A stretch of 64,000 nt of DNA from Enterocloster asparagiformis (GCA_018380885.1 JAGZSY010000019.1:1-64000), one strand, 5' to 3'. Shown: positions 1 through 9,097, counted from the stretch's first letter. Made by a program: numbers and translations. The notes: generated by a model from the letters alone, not told the origin.

Positions 1-5
1 CCAAA

Positions 6-34
6 CAGTTGTATTATGCACAATTACACAACTG
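6..34 (+). promoter_or_regulatory. Hairpin in the rpsU leader
   Basis: CAGTTGT (6-12) pairs with ACAACTG (28-34) just upstream of the GGAGGGAGG ribosome-binding site of rpsU. It could modulate S21 translation or be the remnant of an upstream terminator. The window starts too close to tell. Confidence 0.3.
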
Positions 35-55
35 GAGGGAGGTTAGGTGTGAGCG

Positions 56-232
56 ATGTCAAACGTAATTGTTAAAGATAACGAGAGCTTAGACAGTGCA
101 TTACGCAGATTCAAAAGAAACTGCGCAAAGGCTGGCATTCAGCAGGAAATTCGTAAGAGAGAGCATTACGAGAAGCCCAGCGTAAGACGTAAGAAAAAGT
201 CCGAAGCTGCTCGTAAGCGTAAGTACAACTAA
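56..232 (+). CDS. rpsU: 30S ribosomal protein S21
   Basis: The 58-residue product begins [20 protein letters not shown] and has a very Arg/Lys-rich C-terminus ending RKRKYN. This is the normal size and layout of bacterial S21, a small-subunit protein that binds 16S rRNA near the anti-Shine-Dalgarno region. The ATG at 56 follows a strong GGAGGGAGG purine tract by about 14 bases; a GTG at 48 is not in this frame. The gene is too short for most ORF length cut-offs. A strong hairpin follows it, so it is probably the last gene of its transcript. Confidence 0.97.
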   Translation: MSNVIVKDNESLDSALRRFKRNCAKAGIQQEIRKREHYEKPSVRRKKKSEAARKRKYN

Positions 233-283
233 TTCAGCTTTATAGAACTGGATTGGTTGGGTCAGCTATGATCTGATGTCAAG

Positions 284-326
284 ATAGCCGGCTGTCATGT
301 GGCGACATATGACAGCCGGCTATTTT
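284..326 (+). terminator. Rho-independent terminator after rpsU
   Basis: A perfect 15-bp stem (284-298 with 309-323) has a 10-nt loop and is followed by TTTT. It ends the rpsU transcript. Confidence 0.75.
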
Positions 327-342
327 CGTATTCGTATATTTA

Positions 343-384
343 CAAAAAGGACCGCACAGCGAGAGCTGCGCAGTCCTTTTTTGT
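343..384 (-). terminator. Bidirectional terminator between rpsU and rqcH
   Basis: A stem of about 20 bp with a GAGA loop is flanked by an A run on the left and a T run on the right, so it can terminate in both directions. On the minus strand it closes rqcH, 35 bp after that gene's stop. Confidence 0.7.
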
Positions 385-418
385 AAAGCCGGGTCCGGAA
401 AATGGTAAGGCCCGCCGG

Positions 419-2170
419 TCAGCCGTCCACTTCCTGCAGGTCGCAGCGGGGCTGGGCCACCAGGGAGTAGTTGGTATGGTAGATGACAAAGCCGGGGGCG
501 GAGCCGGCCACCTTTTTAATGTGTTTGCGCTGAATGTAGTCGATCTCCACCTTCTCTCCGGCGCGGCCCTTGGAATAGTAGGCGGCCAGAGCGCCCGCTT
601 CCTCAAAGAGGCGGTCCGGCAGGTTTTCCTGGCCGCCTGTCTTGGCGATCACATGGGAGCCGGGAACGCCCTTGGCGTGGAACCACCAGTCCCCGCCGTT
701 GGCCAGCTTGAAAGTCAGCTCCTCGTTCTGGTAGTTGTTCTTGCCCACATAGAGGTGGAAGCCGTCGGAGGAGATGTAGTGGAAGGGCTTGCTGGTGATC
801 TTGGGCTTTTTGTCGCCCGCGCGGCGCTTCTTCACATAGCCGTACTCCATAAGCTCCTCCTTGATCTGCACCAGATCGCTCTCGCTCAGGGCGATGTCCA
901 AGGACGCGCTGATGGATTCCAGATGGTCGATCTCGCCTTTCGTCTCCTGGGTCAGGTCCACCAGTGCCTCGTAGGTGCGCTTTAGCTTATTGTACTTGTC
1001 AAAATGCTTTTTTGCGTTGTCCTTAGCCGAGAGCTGGGGGTCCAGGGGGATGGTGATCTCTTCTCCAGTGTAATAGTTCAGGCATTTAAATTCCTTCTCG
1101 CCGCCGGAGAGCTCGTAGCCGTAGGTGTTGAGCAGTTCGCCGTAAATCCGGTACTTGTCGCGTTTCTCCGTGTCCTTAAGCTGCTTGAGCTGGAGATCGT
1201 ATTTCTTGTAGTTGCGCTCCAGCGCCGTCTGCACCACGCGCCGCAGGTCGGAGGACTTCTGGCGGATGCGGGTGATGTCGCTGCGGGATCTGTAATAGTC
1301 CTCCAGCACCTGGCTGATGGAGGCGTAGGGGACGGACTTGAAACGGCCGGAATCGCAGTAGCAGGTCAGGGGCAGAGCCGAGAACTCCACCGGCGCGCCG
1401 TCCTCGTAGATGATGTTCGGGGTGAAATTTCCACCGGCCACATCCTCCATGGTCAGGGTGAAGGTGCGGAAGAGATGGGTGAGCTCTGCATCTGTCAAGT
1501 CCGCGGCCGGCCGGTCCGCGTCCACGCTGGCCAGATGGCAGATTTCCTCGGCCATGATGGGGCTTATGCCGGTAAAATGATTGTACAGCGCTTTCTGAAC
1601 CTTCATGGGAGCTGAGACCAGCGCTTCCCGGAACACCGCTTCCTGCACGGTGAGCGGGTCCTCCTTGGCCATGGTCCGGGGGATGAAATAGGTCCGGCCC
1701 GGGAGCACCTCGCGCACGGAGCTGACCTGGGCGGACACATGCTTGATGCTGTCGATGATGGTCCCGTCCTCCCGGCAGAAGATGATGTTGCTGTGTTTGC
1801 CCATGATCTCCACGATCAGCCGTTTCCGGCAGAGATCCCCCAGCTCGTCCAAGTGCTCCAGGGAAAATTCAATGATGCGCTCCAGGCCGGGCTGGCTCAC
1901 GGACACGATCCGCGCGCTGCCGATGTGCTTGCGCAGCAGCATACAAAAGCCCGGCGCTGTCAGCGGCCCGGGTTTATTGACCTGGGTCAGGTAAACAAGG
2001 GGCAGGCTTGCGCTGGCGGACAGGAGAAGCCGCACATTGCCCCGGGGATGTTTAATGGTGAATAAAAGTTCGTCCTTCTCGGGCTGAGCGATCTTGGAGA
2101 TGCGCGCGCCCTCCACCGTCTCCTTCAGCTCTTTTACGAGATTTGCCACAGTAATTCCGTCAAATGCCAT
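419..2170 (-). CDS. rqcH: Rqc2-homologue RqcH (NFACT family), ribosome-rescue factor
   Basis: The 583-residue protein starts MAFDGITVANLVKELKE, the usual NFACT-N start, and continues through helical middle segments to the NFACT-R domain (about 455-570, with GNNYQNEELTFKLA and GGDWWFHAKGVPGSHV). RqcH binds stalled 50S-peptidyl-tRNA complexes and adds C-terminal alanine tails that mark the chain for degradation; older annotations call it a fibronectin-binding protein. Residues 97-98 read Glu-Arg where the family's Asp-Arg pair is expected. It is transcribed alone, opposite to its neighbours, and ends at a bidirectional terminator. Confidence 0.93.
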   Translation of the reverse strand: MAFDGITVANLVKELKETVEGARISKIAQPEKDELLFTIKHPRGNVRLLLSASASLPLVYLTQVNKPGPLTAPGFCMLLRKHIGSARIVSVSQPGLERIIEFSLEHLDELGDLCRKRLIVEIMGKHSNIIFCREDGTIIDSIKHVSAQVSSVREVLPGRTYFIPRTMAKEDPLTVQEAVFREALVSAPMKVQKALYNHFTGISPIMAEEICHLASVDADRPAADLTDAELTHLFRTFTLTMEDVAGGNFTPNIIYEDGAPVEFSALPLTCYCDSGRFKSVPYASISQVLEDYYRSRSDITRIRQKSSDLRRVVQTALERNYKKYDLQLKQLKDTEKRDKYRIYGELLNTYGYELSGGEKEFKCLNYYTGEEITIPLDPQLSAKDNAKKHFDKYNKLKRTYEALVDLTQETKGEIDHLESISASLDIALSESDLVQIKEELMEYGYVKKRRAGDKKPKITSKPFHYISSDGFHLYVGKNNYQNEELTFKLANGGDWWFHAKGVPGSHVIAKTGGQENLPDRLFEEAGALAAYYSKGRAGEKVEIDYIQRKHIKKVAGSAPGFVIYHTNYSLVAQPRCDLQEVDG

Positions 2171-2247
2171 TATCGTGTACTCCTATCTGTCAATGAGTTT
2201 CCGTAACTCTTAGGATACCACAGTTTACAAAAATAAGAAAGACTTAG

Positions 2248-2276
2248 TTGACTTGATTCCACAGATGAATTATAAT
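2248..2276 (+). promoter_or_regulatory. SigA-type promoter for yicC-gmk-rpoZ
   Basis: TTGACT (2248-2253), a 17-bp spacer and TATAAT (2271-2276) lie 72 bp before the yicC start. Confidence 0.75.
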
Positions 2277-2347
2277 ACAAACTAACTATGTGATCAGTTA
2301 GAGCGCATGGGATGAAGAGCTACTAATGTGAAAGAGAGGCTGTCATA

Positions 2348-3226
2348 ATGTTAAAAAGCATGACTGGTTTCGGCAGATGTGAGAACGTGACCAACGAGTA
2401 CAAGATCTCTGTCGAGATGAAAGCCGTGAATCACAGATACCTGGATCTGAGCATCAAAATGCCCAAGAAATTCAATTATTTTGAGGCCTCGATCCGCACG
2501 CTGCTGAAGGAGTACGTTCAGCGCGGCAAGGTGGATCTGTTTATCAACTACGAGGATTACACGGAGGGAAACCTCTGTCTGAAGTACAACGCCGCTCTGG
2601 CCGCCGAGTACATGGACTATTTTAAGAAGATGTCCGGGCAGTTTGGCATCGCCAACGACGTGACCGTTTCCGCCCTTTCCCGGTGCCCTGAGGTGCTGAC
2701 CATGGAGCAGGTGCCGGACGACGAGGAGCACCTGTGGGAGATTTTGTCGGAGGCCTTAAAGGAGGCTGCGCAGAAGTTTGTGGAGTCCAGGCAGATTGAA
2801 GGCGAGAACCTGAAACGCGACCTGCTGGGCAAGCTGGACTATATGGACAGCCTGGTGGACTTTATCGGCGAGCGCTCACCCCAGATTCTGACGGAGTACC
2901 GCGCGAAGCTGGAGGAGAAGGTGAAGGAGCTCCTGGCAGTGGCGGCCATCGACGAGAGCCGCATCGCCGCCGAGGTTACGATCTATGCGGACAAGATTTG
3001 CGTGGACGAGGAGATGGTCCGCTTAAAGAGCCACATTGAGGCCACCAGGGCGGAGCTTTTGGTCGGCGGCAGCGTGGGCCGCAAGCTGGATTTCATCGCC
3101 CAGGAGATGAACCGGGAGGCCAACACCATCCTGAGCAAGTCCACGGATTTGGCCATCGCCGACAAGGCAATCGCGCTGAAAACCGAGATCGAGAAGGTCC
3201 GGGAGCAGATACAGAATATCGAATAA
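2348..3226 (+). CDS. yicC: YicC/YloC family endoribonuclease
   Basis: The 292-residue protein begins MLKSMTGFGR and ends with an EIEKVREQIQNIE helix, both hallmarks of the YicC/YloC family. Family members are RNA-cleaving enzymes; the E. coli protein takes part in small-RNA turnover. The C-terminal domain contains EMNREANTILSKS, a strongly conserved motif. It is the first gene after a clear promoter and is followed 22 bp later by gmk, the common Firmicutes order. The small remA gene that often sits between them is absent here. Confidence 0.93.
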   Translation: MLKSMTGFGRCENVTNEYKISVEMKAVNHRYLDLSIKMPKKFNYFEASIRTLLKEYVQRGKVDLFINYEDYTEGNLCLKYNAALAAEYMDYFKKMSGQFGIANDVTVSALSRCPEVLTMEQVPDDEEHLWEILSEALKEAAQKFVESRQIEGENLKRDLLGKLDYMDSLVDFIGERSPQILTEYRAKLEEKVKELLAVAAIDESRIAAEVTIYADKICVDEEMVRLKSHIEATRAELLVGGSVGRKLDFIAQEMNREANTILSKSTDLAIADKAIALKTEIEKVREQIQNIE

Positions 3227-3248
3227 GAACTTTGATGGGAGAACTGCC

Positions 3249-3875
3249 ATGAACCAGCGTGGAATATTAGTGGTCGTCTCCGGTTTTTCCGGAGCAGGTA
3301 AGGGAACGTTGATGAAGGAGCTGCTGAAGCGGTATGACAACTATGCGCTGTCCATTTCCGCCACCACCCGAAGCCCCAGGGAGGGGGAGACGGACGGAAA
3401 GGAATACTTTTTCGTGGACAAAGACCGTTTCCAGCAGATGATCGGGGCGGGGGAGCTGATTGAATACGCTCAATATGTCAATCATTACTATGGAACCCCC
3501 AGGGAGTATGTGGAGCAGCAGATGGCTTCCGGAAAGGACGTGATTCTGGAGATTGAGATCCAGGGCGCGCTGAAAGTGAAAAAGCGTTTCCCGGACACGC
3601 TGCTTTTGTTTGTGACTCCGCCCAGCGCCAAGGAGCTGAAAAGCCGCCTGGTGGGACGGGGGACTGAGACCATCGAGGTGATCAACGCCAGGCTCAGGAG
3701 AGCCGCCGAGGAGGCGGCCGGAATGGAGGCCTACGATTATCTGCTGATCAACGATGAGATCGACACCTGCGTGGAGGAGATGCACCAGCTGATTCAACTG
3801 CAGCACCGCAGGACCTCCTATCATCTGGATTTCCTGAATCAGATGCGCGAGGAATTGTACCACTTGGACGACTGA
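3249..3875 (+). CDS. gmk: Guanylate kinase
   Basis: The 208-residue protein phosphorylates GMP to GDP with ATP in the cytosol. The P-loop is SGFSGAGKGT (about 11-20), followed by the GMP-binding stretch SATTRSPREGETDGKEYFFV and the GTPREYVEQQ segment. Length and motifs are standard. The gene sits between yicC and rpoZ, as in many Firmicutes, and shares their promoter. Confidence 0.96.
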   Translation: MNQRGILVVVSGFSGAGKGTLMKELLKRYDNYALSISATTRSPREGETDGKEYFFVDKDRFQQMIGAGELIEYAQYVNHYYGTPREYVEQQMASGKDVILEIEIQGALKVKKRFPDTLLLFVTPPSAKELKSRLVGRGTETIEVINARLRRAAEEAAGMEAYDYLLINDEIDTCVEEMHQLIQLQHRRTSYHLDFLNQMREELYHLDD

Positions 3876-3943
3876 GAACCGGGACCTGCTGCGGCTGGTC
3901 CATTCTATCACCATGAATTCTATTTTTGAAAGGGGAATGTAAT

Positions 3944-4204
3944 ATGTTACATCCATCATACACTGATTTAATCGACGCCGTAAACAGCGAGGTAGAGCCG
4001 GGCGAGCAGCCGGTGGTACAGAGCCGTTATTCCATCGTGGTGGCCGCCTCCAAGCGCGCCAGACAGCTGATCGACGGGGAGGAGCCTCTGGTGGCCGGCA
4101 GCAACGGAAAGAAGCCGTTGTCCATTGCCATCGACGAGCTGTACCATCAGCAGGTGAAGATCCTTCCGGAAGAAGAGGAAGTGTCGGAGGACGATCAGAA
4201 ATAA
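3944..4204 (+). CDS. rpoZ: RNA polymerase omega subunit
   Basis: The 86-residue product MLHPSYTDLIDAVNSEVEPG contains the omega core (VVAASKRARQLIDG), which stabilises the beta-prime subunit of RNA polymerase. I chose the ATG at 3944 because AAGGGGAAT precedes it at good spacing. A start at 3926 would add six residues lacking family similarity and would overlap the ribosome-binding site. The acidic tail EEEEVSEDDQK is typical of clostridial omega proteins. Confidence 0.93.
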   Translation: MLHPSYTDLIDAVNSEVEPGEQPVVQSRYSIVVAASKRARQLIDGEEPLVAGSNGKKPLSIAIDELYHQQVKILPEEEEVSEDDQK

Positions 4205-4215
4205 TACAGAAGTAT

Positions 4216-4243
4216 AAGCCGTCTCCGCAGACGGCTTAATCTA
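4216..4243 (+). terminator. Hairpin between rpoZ and rimO
   Basis: AAGCCGTCT (4216-4224) pairs with AGACGGCTT (4229-4237) around a CCGC loop. The downstream stretch AATCTATT is only weakly T-rich, so it is probably a partial terminator or attenuator before rimO. Confidence 0.45.
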
Positions 4244-4259
4244 TTGGTAAGGAGTATTT

Positions 4260-5615
4260 ATGGAAAAATTCAAACTGTTTTGCGTCTCCCTGGGCTGCGA
4301 CAAGAATCTGGTGGATACGGAGAAGATGCTGGGTCTGCTGAACCGGGAGGGTTACACCTTCACGGACGACGAGCAGGAGGCGGACGCCGTTCTGATCAAC
4401 ACCTGCTGTTTCATCGGGGACGCAAAGGAAGAGAGCGTCAATACCATCCTGGAGATGGCCCGGTTAAAGGAGGAAGGCCGGTGCAGGGCTCTGGTGGTGG
4501 CGGGCTGCCTGGCACAGCGCTACAAGCAGGAGATTCTGGATGAGATACCGGAGGTGGACGGGATTTTGGGCACCACCTCCTGCGATGAGATTGTGAACGT
4601 GCTAAACGCAATCCTGGGCCGGGAAAAGCCGGAGCAGGTATCCTGCTTCCACGATCTGGGAGAGCTTCCCACAGGCGGGGAGAGCCGCGTGGTCACCACC
4701 GGCGGCTACTATGCCCATCTGAAGATCGCCGAGGGCTGCGACAAGCGGTGTACTTACTGCATCATCCCCTATCTGCGCGGGTCCTACCGCAGCGTTCCCA
4801 TAGAACAGCTGGTGCAGGAGGCCGGACAGTTGGCCGAACAGGGGGTGAAGGAGCTGATTCTGGTGGCCCAGGAGACCACGCTCTACGGAAAGGACCTCTA
4901 TGGGGAGAAGTCCCTGCCCCGTCTATTGCACGAACTGGCCAAGGTTCCGGGTATCCAGTGGATCCGCATCCAGTACTGTTATCCCGAGGAGATCACCGAC
5001 GAGCTGATTGCGGCCATCAAGGCTGAGGAGAAGGTCTGCCACTATCTGGACATCCCCATCCAGCACGCCAGCGACGGGATTCTGCGCCGCATGGGGCGCA
5101 GGACCAATCAGGCCCAGCTGCGGGAGATGATCGCCAGGCTTCGGCGGGAGATTCCCGATATCGCCCTGAGAACCACCCTGATTTCCGGCTTTCCCGGGGA
5201 GACTGAGGCGGACCACGAGGAGCTGAAGCAGTTTGTGGATGAGATGGAGTTTGAGCGGCTGGGCGTTTTCGCCTACTCGGCTGAGGAGGACACGCCGGCA
5301 TACTCCTTCCCGGACCAGGTGCCCCAGGAGCTCAAGGAGGAACGCCGGGACGAGATCATGGAATTGCAGCAGGAGATTGCCTTTGAAAAATCGGAAGATA
5401 TGGTGGGCCGCGTGCTCACTGTGCTGATCGAGGGCAAAGTAGTGGACGAACCGGCCTACGTGGGACGGACCTATATGGACGCGCCCGGCGTGGATGGACT
5501 GATTTTCGTGAACGCGGATGCGGAGCTTATGAGCGGCGATTTTGTCCGCGTCAGGGTGACCGGTTCCGCTGAGTACGATTTAATAGGAGAGATATGCGAT
5601 GAATCTGCCCAATAA
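4260..5615 (+). CDS. rimO: Ribosomal protein S12 methylthiotransferase RimO
   Basis: The 451-residue radical-SAM enzyme methylthiolates an Asp of ribosomal protein S12. The N-terminal methylthiotransferase domain has the first cluster cysteines in VSLGCDKNLVDTE, NTCCFIGDAKEE and VAGCLAQRY. The radical-SAM cluster motif CDKRCTYCIIPYLRG lies near 160-175, and a TRAM domain ends the protein. The SLGCDKN form and Pro-rich loop favour RimO over MiaB. It overlaps pgsA by 17 bp, indicating coupled translation. Confidence 0.95.
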   Translation: MEKFKLFCVSLGCDKNLVDTEKMLGLLNREGYTFTDDEQEADAVLINTCCFIGDAKEESVNTILEMARLKEEGRCRALVVAGCLAQRYKQEILDEIPEVDGILGTTSCDEIVNVLNAILGREKPEQVSCFHDLGELPTGGESRVVTTGGYYAHLKIAEGCDKRCTYCIIPYLRGSYRSVPIEQLVQEAGQLAEQGVKELILVAQETTLYGKDLYGEKSLPRLLHELAKVPGIQWIRIQYCYPEEITDELIAAIKAEEKVCHYLDIPIQHASDGILRRMGRRTNQAQLREMIARLRREIPDIALRTTLISGFPGETEADHEELKQFVDEMEFERLGVFAYSAEEDTPAYSFPDQVPQELKEERRDEIMELQQEIAFEKSEDMVGRVLTVLIEGKVVDEPAYVGRTYMDAPGVDGLIFVNADAELMSGDFVRVRVTGSAEYDLIGEICDESAQ

Positions 5616-6141
5616 GTTGACAATTTTGCGTGTTTGCATGATACCGTTTTTTGTGGCCGTTCTCCTGTGCCAGGGCGGCGAGAACCAGACCCTGCGGGTG
5701 GCGGCGGACGCGATCTTTATTGTGGCCAGCCTGACGGACCTGCTGGACGGAAAGATCGCCCGGAAGTACCATCTGGTCACTAATTTCGGCAAGTTTATGG
5801 ACCCTCTGGCGGATAAGCTGCTGGTGTGCTCCGCTTTAATCTGCCTGATCGAGCTGGGCCAGATTCCGGCCTGGGTGGTGATCATCATCATCAGCCGCGA
5901 GTTCATTATCAGCGGGTTTAGGCTGGTGGCCTCGGACAACGGCGTGGTGATCGCGGCCAGCTACTGGGGGAAATTCAAAACCGTGTTCCAGATGACTGCG
6001 GTGATTTTGCTGATTCTCAATTTAGAGCCCTTGAAGCTGGTGGCTGATATTGTGCTGTGGATTGCGGTGGCGCTGACGGTGATCAGCCTGGCGGATTACA
6101 TTTACAAGAATCACAAGGTGCTGACGGAAGGGAGTATGTAG
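5599..6141 (+). CDS. pgsA: CDP-diacylglycerol-glycerol-3-phosphate 3-phosphatidyltransferase
   Basis: The 180-residue membrane enzyme makes phosphatidylglycerol phosphate from CDP-diacylglycerol and glycerol-3-phosphate. The CDP-alcohol phosphotransferase signature is present as DLLDGKIARKYHLVTNFGKFMDPLADK. Several hydrophobic helices surround it. The start overlaps the end of rimO and the stop lies 2 bp before cinA, so rimO-pgsA-cinA form a tight operon. Confidence 0.96.
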   Translation: MNLPNKLTILRVCMIPFFVAVLLCQGGENQTLRVAADAIFIVASLTDLLDGKIARKYHLVTNFGKFMDPLADKLLVCSALICLIELGQIPAWVVIIIISREFIISGFRLVASDNGVVIAASYWGKFKTVFQMTAVILLILNLEPLKLVADIVLWIAVALTVISLADYIYKNHKVLTEGSM

Positions 6142-6143
6142 AC

Positions 6144-7418
6144 ATGACAGTAGAGCTGGTTTCCGTGGGAACGGAAATCCTGATGGGAAATATTCTGAAC
6201 AGCAATACCCAATATCTGGCGGAGAAATGCGCTATGCTGGGTTTTAACATGTACCATCAGGTGACGGTGGGGGACAATTACGGGCGGATGAAGGATGTCA
6301 TCGAAACCGCGGTGAACCGCGCGGATATTGTGATTCTCACCGGCGGCCTGGGGCCCACTGAGGACGATCTGACCAAGGAGGTCTGCGCCGAGGTTATGGG
6401 CATGGAGCTGGTGGAGGACGCGCACACGAGGGCGCACATTGAGGATTTCTTCCGCAACAATATTTACCGTGAAATTCCTGCCAACAACTGGAAGATGACC
6501 ACGGTCCCCAGGGGGGCGAAGGTGCTGGACAACCACAACGGTATGGCTCCCGGCCTGATCCTGGAGAAGGACGGGAAAACGGCTATCCTGCTTCCCGGCC
6601 CGCCCGGCGAGCTGTATCCCATGTTTGAACAGCAGGTGTTCCCGTACTTAGAGACCAGGGAGAACGCCAGCCTGGTGTCAAGGACGCTAAAGATTTGCGG
6701 CCACGGCGAGAGCCAGGTGGAGGACATGCTGCTGGATTTGATCGACGGTCAGACCAACCCGACTCTGGCTACCTACGCCAAGGTGGGGGAGGTACATCTG
6801 CGCATCACAGCCCGCGGGGACAGCAGCGGGGCGGCAACGGCCCTGGTGGAGCCGGTGGCCACCGAGGTGAAGCGCCGTATGGGCGACGCGGTCTACACGG
6901 AGGACGAGGCGGAATCCCTGGAGATGGCGGTGGTTCGGCTTTTGACGGAGCAGGGCTTGACCATCTCCACGGCGGAGTCCTGCACCGGAGGCATGGTTTC
7001 AGCCCGGCTGGTGAACGTGCCGGGGGCCTCCCGGGTGTTCATGGAGGGATATGTCACCTACTCTAACCAGGCAAAGATGAAACTTTTGGGCGTGCAGGAG
7101 GAGACTCTGGCTGCCCACGGAGCGGTCAGCGCCCAGACGGCTGAGGAGATGGCCAGGGGCGGCGCTAAGGCGGCGGGCACGGATGTGTGCGTGTCCATCA
7201 CAGGCCTGGCCGGGCCGGACGGAGGCACTGAGGAGAAGCCGGTGGGCCTGGTTTACATGGCCTGCGCGCTGAAAGGCCAGATCAGCGTGGTGCGCTGCCA
7301 GTTTAAGGGAAACCGCGGGAAAATCCGGGAACAGTCCATGATGAGGGCGCTGGACCTGGCGCGCCGTATGATTCTGGCTTACGGCCGCGGGGAACAGCTG
7401 TCCGGACAGGAGGCTTAG
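6144..7418 (+). CDS. cinA: CinA family protein, NMN deamidase/competence-damage domain
   Basis: The 424-residue protein begins MTVELVSVGTEILMGNILNS, the MoaB-like (COG1058) domain, with GGLGPTEDDLTKE and LLPGPPGELYPMF. The C-terminal CinA domain has TAESCTGGMVSARL and SITGLAGPDGGTEEKPVG, associated with nicotinamide mononucleotide deamidase activity in pyridine nucleotide recycling. I set the start at 6144 rather than an upstream in-frame ATG because 6144 matches the family start and follows the pgsA stop directly. Confidence 0.94.
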   Translation: MTVELVSVGTEILMGNILNSNTQYLAEKCAMLGFNMYHQVTVGDNYGRMKDVIETAVNRADIVILTGGLGPTEDDLTKEVCAEVMGMELVEDAHTRAHIEDFFRNNIYREIPANNWKMTTVPRGAKVLDNHNGMAPGLILEKDGKTAILLPGPPGELYPMFEQQVFPYLETRENASLVSRTLKICGHGESQVEDMLLDLIDGQTNPTLATYAKVGEVHLRITARGDSSGAATALVEPVATEVKRRMGDAVYTEDEAESLEMAVVRLLTEQGLTISTAESCTGGMVSARLVNVPGASRVFMEGYVTYSNQAKMKLLGVQEETLAAHGAVSAQTAEEMARGGAKAAGTDVCVSITGLAGPDGGTEEKPVGLVYMACALKGQISVVRCQFKGNRGKIREQSMMRALDLARRMILAYGRGEQLSGQEA

Positions 7419-7421
7419 AAT

Positions 7422-8726
7422 TTGAAGTTACAGAATGTGAGCAGGCAGTTGACGGCGGCGTGCCGCTATTCCTACAACCGCCTGGCTTTGAATTACGATA
7501 TGTATTACGAGATTTGCGGGTCGGGGGAAGAATCCCAGCAACCGTCCTGCCGTGATCTGGGCAGCCGTTTTCACCCCATTTTGGAGGCGTTTCTGAGGGG
7601 AGAATACCCCATGGAGGAGCTCTGTGAGCTGCGCCGGGCGGTGATTGCCAGGATGGAGCAGGCCACGGCCTACACCGATTGCTTTCAGGCCTACGAGTAC
7701 GTGCTGAACCGCCTGGAGGGCAGGTTTTTGGCCGCCGGTGAGAGCGGCGGGGACCGGGAGACGGACCAGGAGCGCCTGGCCTGGATCATGGGGTATATTA
7801 CGGCGCCCGGGGAGGCGGCCGCGGTCAATGAGCGGATTCAGACCGTGGTGGGCCAGCTGCCGGTCCGTCTGACAAAGCAGAAATTTTTCGCCCTGATCCA
7901 GGAGGGCATGGAAGCGTACGCTGGGAGCACCAGAAAAAATGTGGAGGATATGCTCTATATTCTGCGCTCCGAGGCGCTGTTAAACCAGCCTGAGGGCATG
8001 GCGCGGTCCTTCCCCGGTCTGGACGGGATACTGGCCAGGCTTGAGGGGGCGGATTACAGGGCGCTGACCGCGGAGGAATACGCTGTGCTGGCGGAGCTGC
8101 TGCAGGAGGCGGGGGAGCTTCTGACCGACTGCACCGGTGAGCTCATGCTGCTGATGGATCTGGTCAACGACCTCTGTGTGCTGTTTCTCTCGCGTTCAGG
8201 CGCTGTGATGGACGTGGCGGAGGAAATGCGCCTGCAGTCTGTTCTGAGGGCCGTGGGCGGGGCGTTTGCCTCCGGCGCTGAGCTGGGGGAGGATTTGCTC
8301 CGGCCGCTGGAGGGACGGCAGGAGACCTGCTACGACCAGTGGGAGGCCTGCTGCCTGCCTTTGGATCTGCTGGAACAGGAGGCGAAGCGGGATCCCAGCG
8401 CGGAGACGCTGCGCCGGATCAGCCTGCTTTTGTCCAACAGCTCCTTCGCGCCCCTGGAGCTCCGGGAGGACGGCGGCAGCGCTGTGGACCGGGCGGAATT
8501 AAAACGCCTGGTGGAGGAGCTGACAGACGAGATGGCGGAGGGCTTCGCCGGTCGCCCGCGCCTGCTGGTCAGGGCGCTGATGGCCAAGGTGCTGTCCAGC
8601 CTGCCGGTGTTTTTCGGCTCCCTGGAGGACGTTCAGGATTATGTCAGGGGCAGCCTGGACAGCTGCGCGGACGAGACGGAGAAGGCAGTGTGCATGAGGC
8701 TGCTCAGGGAGCTGGCCATAGAATAA
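7422..8726 (+). CDS. Uncharacterised mostly helical protein
   Basis: I do not recognise this 434-residue protein. It starts with TTG (MKLQNVSRQLTAACRYSYNR) three bases after the cinA stop, behind GGAGG at the end of cinA, so it is translationally coupled. It is soluble-looking, rich in Leu, Glu and Ala, with a Cys-rich N-terminal third and no signal peptide or membrane span. The predicted all-helical character suggests a scaffold or binding protein. The next gene follows 19 bp later. Function cannot be assigned from sequence. Confidence 0.8.
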   Translation: MKLQNVSRQLTAACRYSYNRLALNYDMYYEICGSGEESQQPSCRDLGSRFHPILEAFLRGEYPMEELCELRRAVIARMEQATAYTDCFQAYEYVLNRLEGRFLAAGESGGDRETDQERLAWIMGYITAPGEAAAVNERIQTVVGQLPVRLTKQKFFALIQEGMEAYAGSTRKNVEDMLYILRSEALLNQPEGMARSFPGLDGILARLEGADYRALTAEEYAVLAELLQEAGELLTDCTGELMLLMDLVNDLCVLFLSRSGAVMDVAEEMRLQSVLRAVGGAFASGAELGEDLLRPLEGRQETCYDQWEACCLPLDLLEQEAKRDPSAETLRRISLLLSNSSFAPLELREDGGSAVDRAELKRLVEELTDEMAEGFAGRPRLLVRALMAKVLSSLPVFFGSLEDVQDYVRGSLDSCADETEKAVCMRLLRELAIE

Positions 8727-8745
8727 GACGGAAGCGGGGACGGAT

Positions 8746-9096
8746 ATGCGCTGGTGGACACATCTGTATATGGGGGACCGGGCAGCAAAGCGCGGGGCGG
8801 CGATTTTGCAAAAAATCCGGGAAGAGAAATTTTTGCCGGACACTTATGTGATTACTCCGGCTGGCTGTGGGCATCATTTACTTGATATCCGTCCGGTGAT
8901 GCTGCTCACAGAGGAGGAGCGGGCGTCAGAAGAGTTTCTGGTGCTGGGGGTCGCCTGCGGCTACGGCGAAGCCGGGGAAGTGGTGCGGCGCATGGTGGAC
9001 GACATGTACCGGGCCACCGGCGCCTTTGACTGGAACGCCTACATGAAACAGGTGGAGGCGGACGGGCAGGATATGGCTTTGCGGATGGGAGAGTAG
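8746..9096 (+). CDS. Uncharacterised small protein
   Basis: The 116-residue product (MRWWTHLYMGDRAAKRGAAI) has an internal hydrophobic patch, TYVITPAGCGHHLLDIRPVMLL, and a second half reading EFLVLGVACGYGEAGEVVRRMVDDMYRATGAFDW. No known motif is evident and no signal peptide is seen. It lies 19 bp after the preceding unknown gene and 1 bp before the YtfI-like gene, so it belongs to the same operon that leads into the sporulation-type pair ytfI-ytfJ. Confidence 0.75.
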   Translation: MRWWTHLYMGDRAAKRGAAILQKIREEKFLPDTYVITPAGCGHHLLDIRPVMLLTEEERASEEFLVLGVACGYGEAGEVVRRMVDDMYRATGAFDWNAYMKQVEADGQDMALRMGE

Positions 9097-9097
9097 A

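Noticed and set aside
299..985. Long + strand open frame opposite rqcH
   Set aside because: It runs antisense to a well-conserved gene, has no ribosome-binding site and encodes low-complexity sequence. GC-rich codon bias makes such shadows common.
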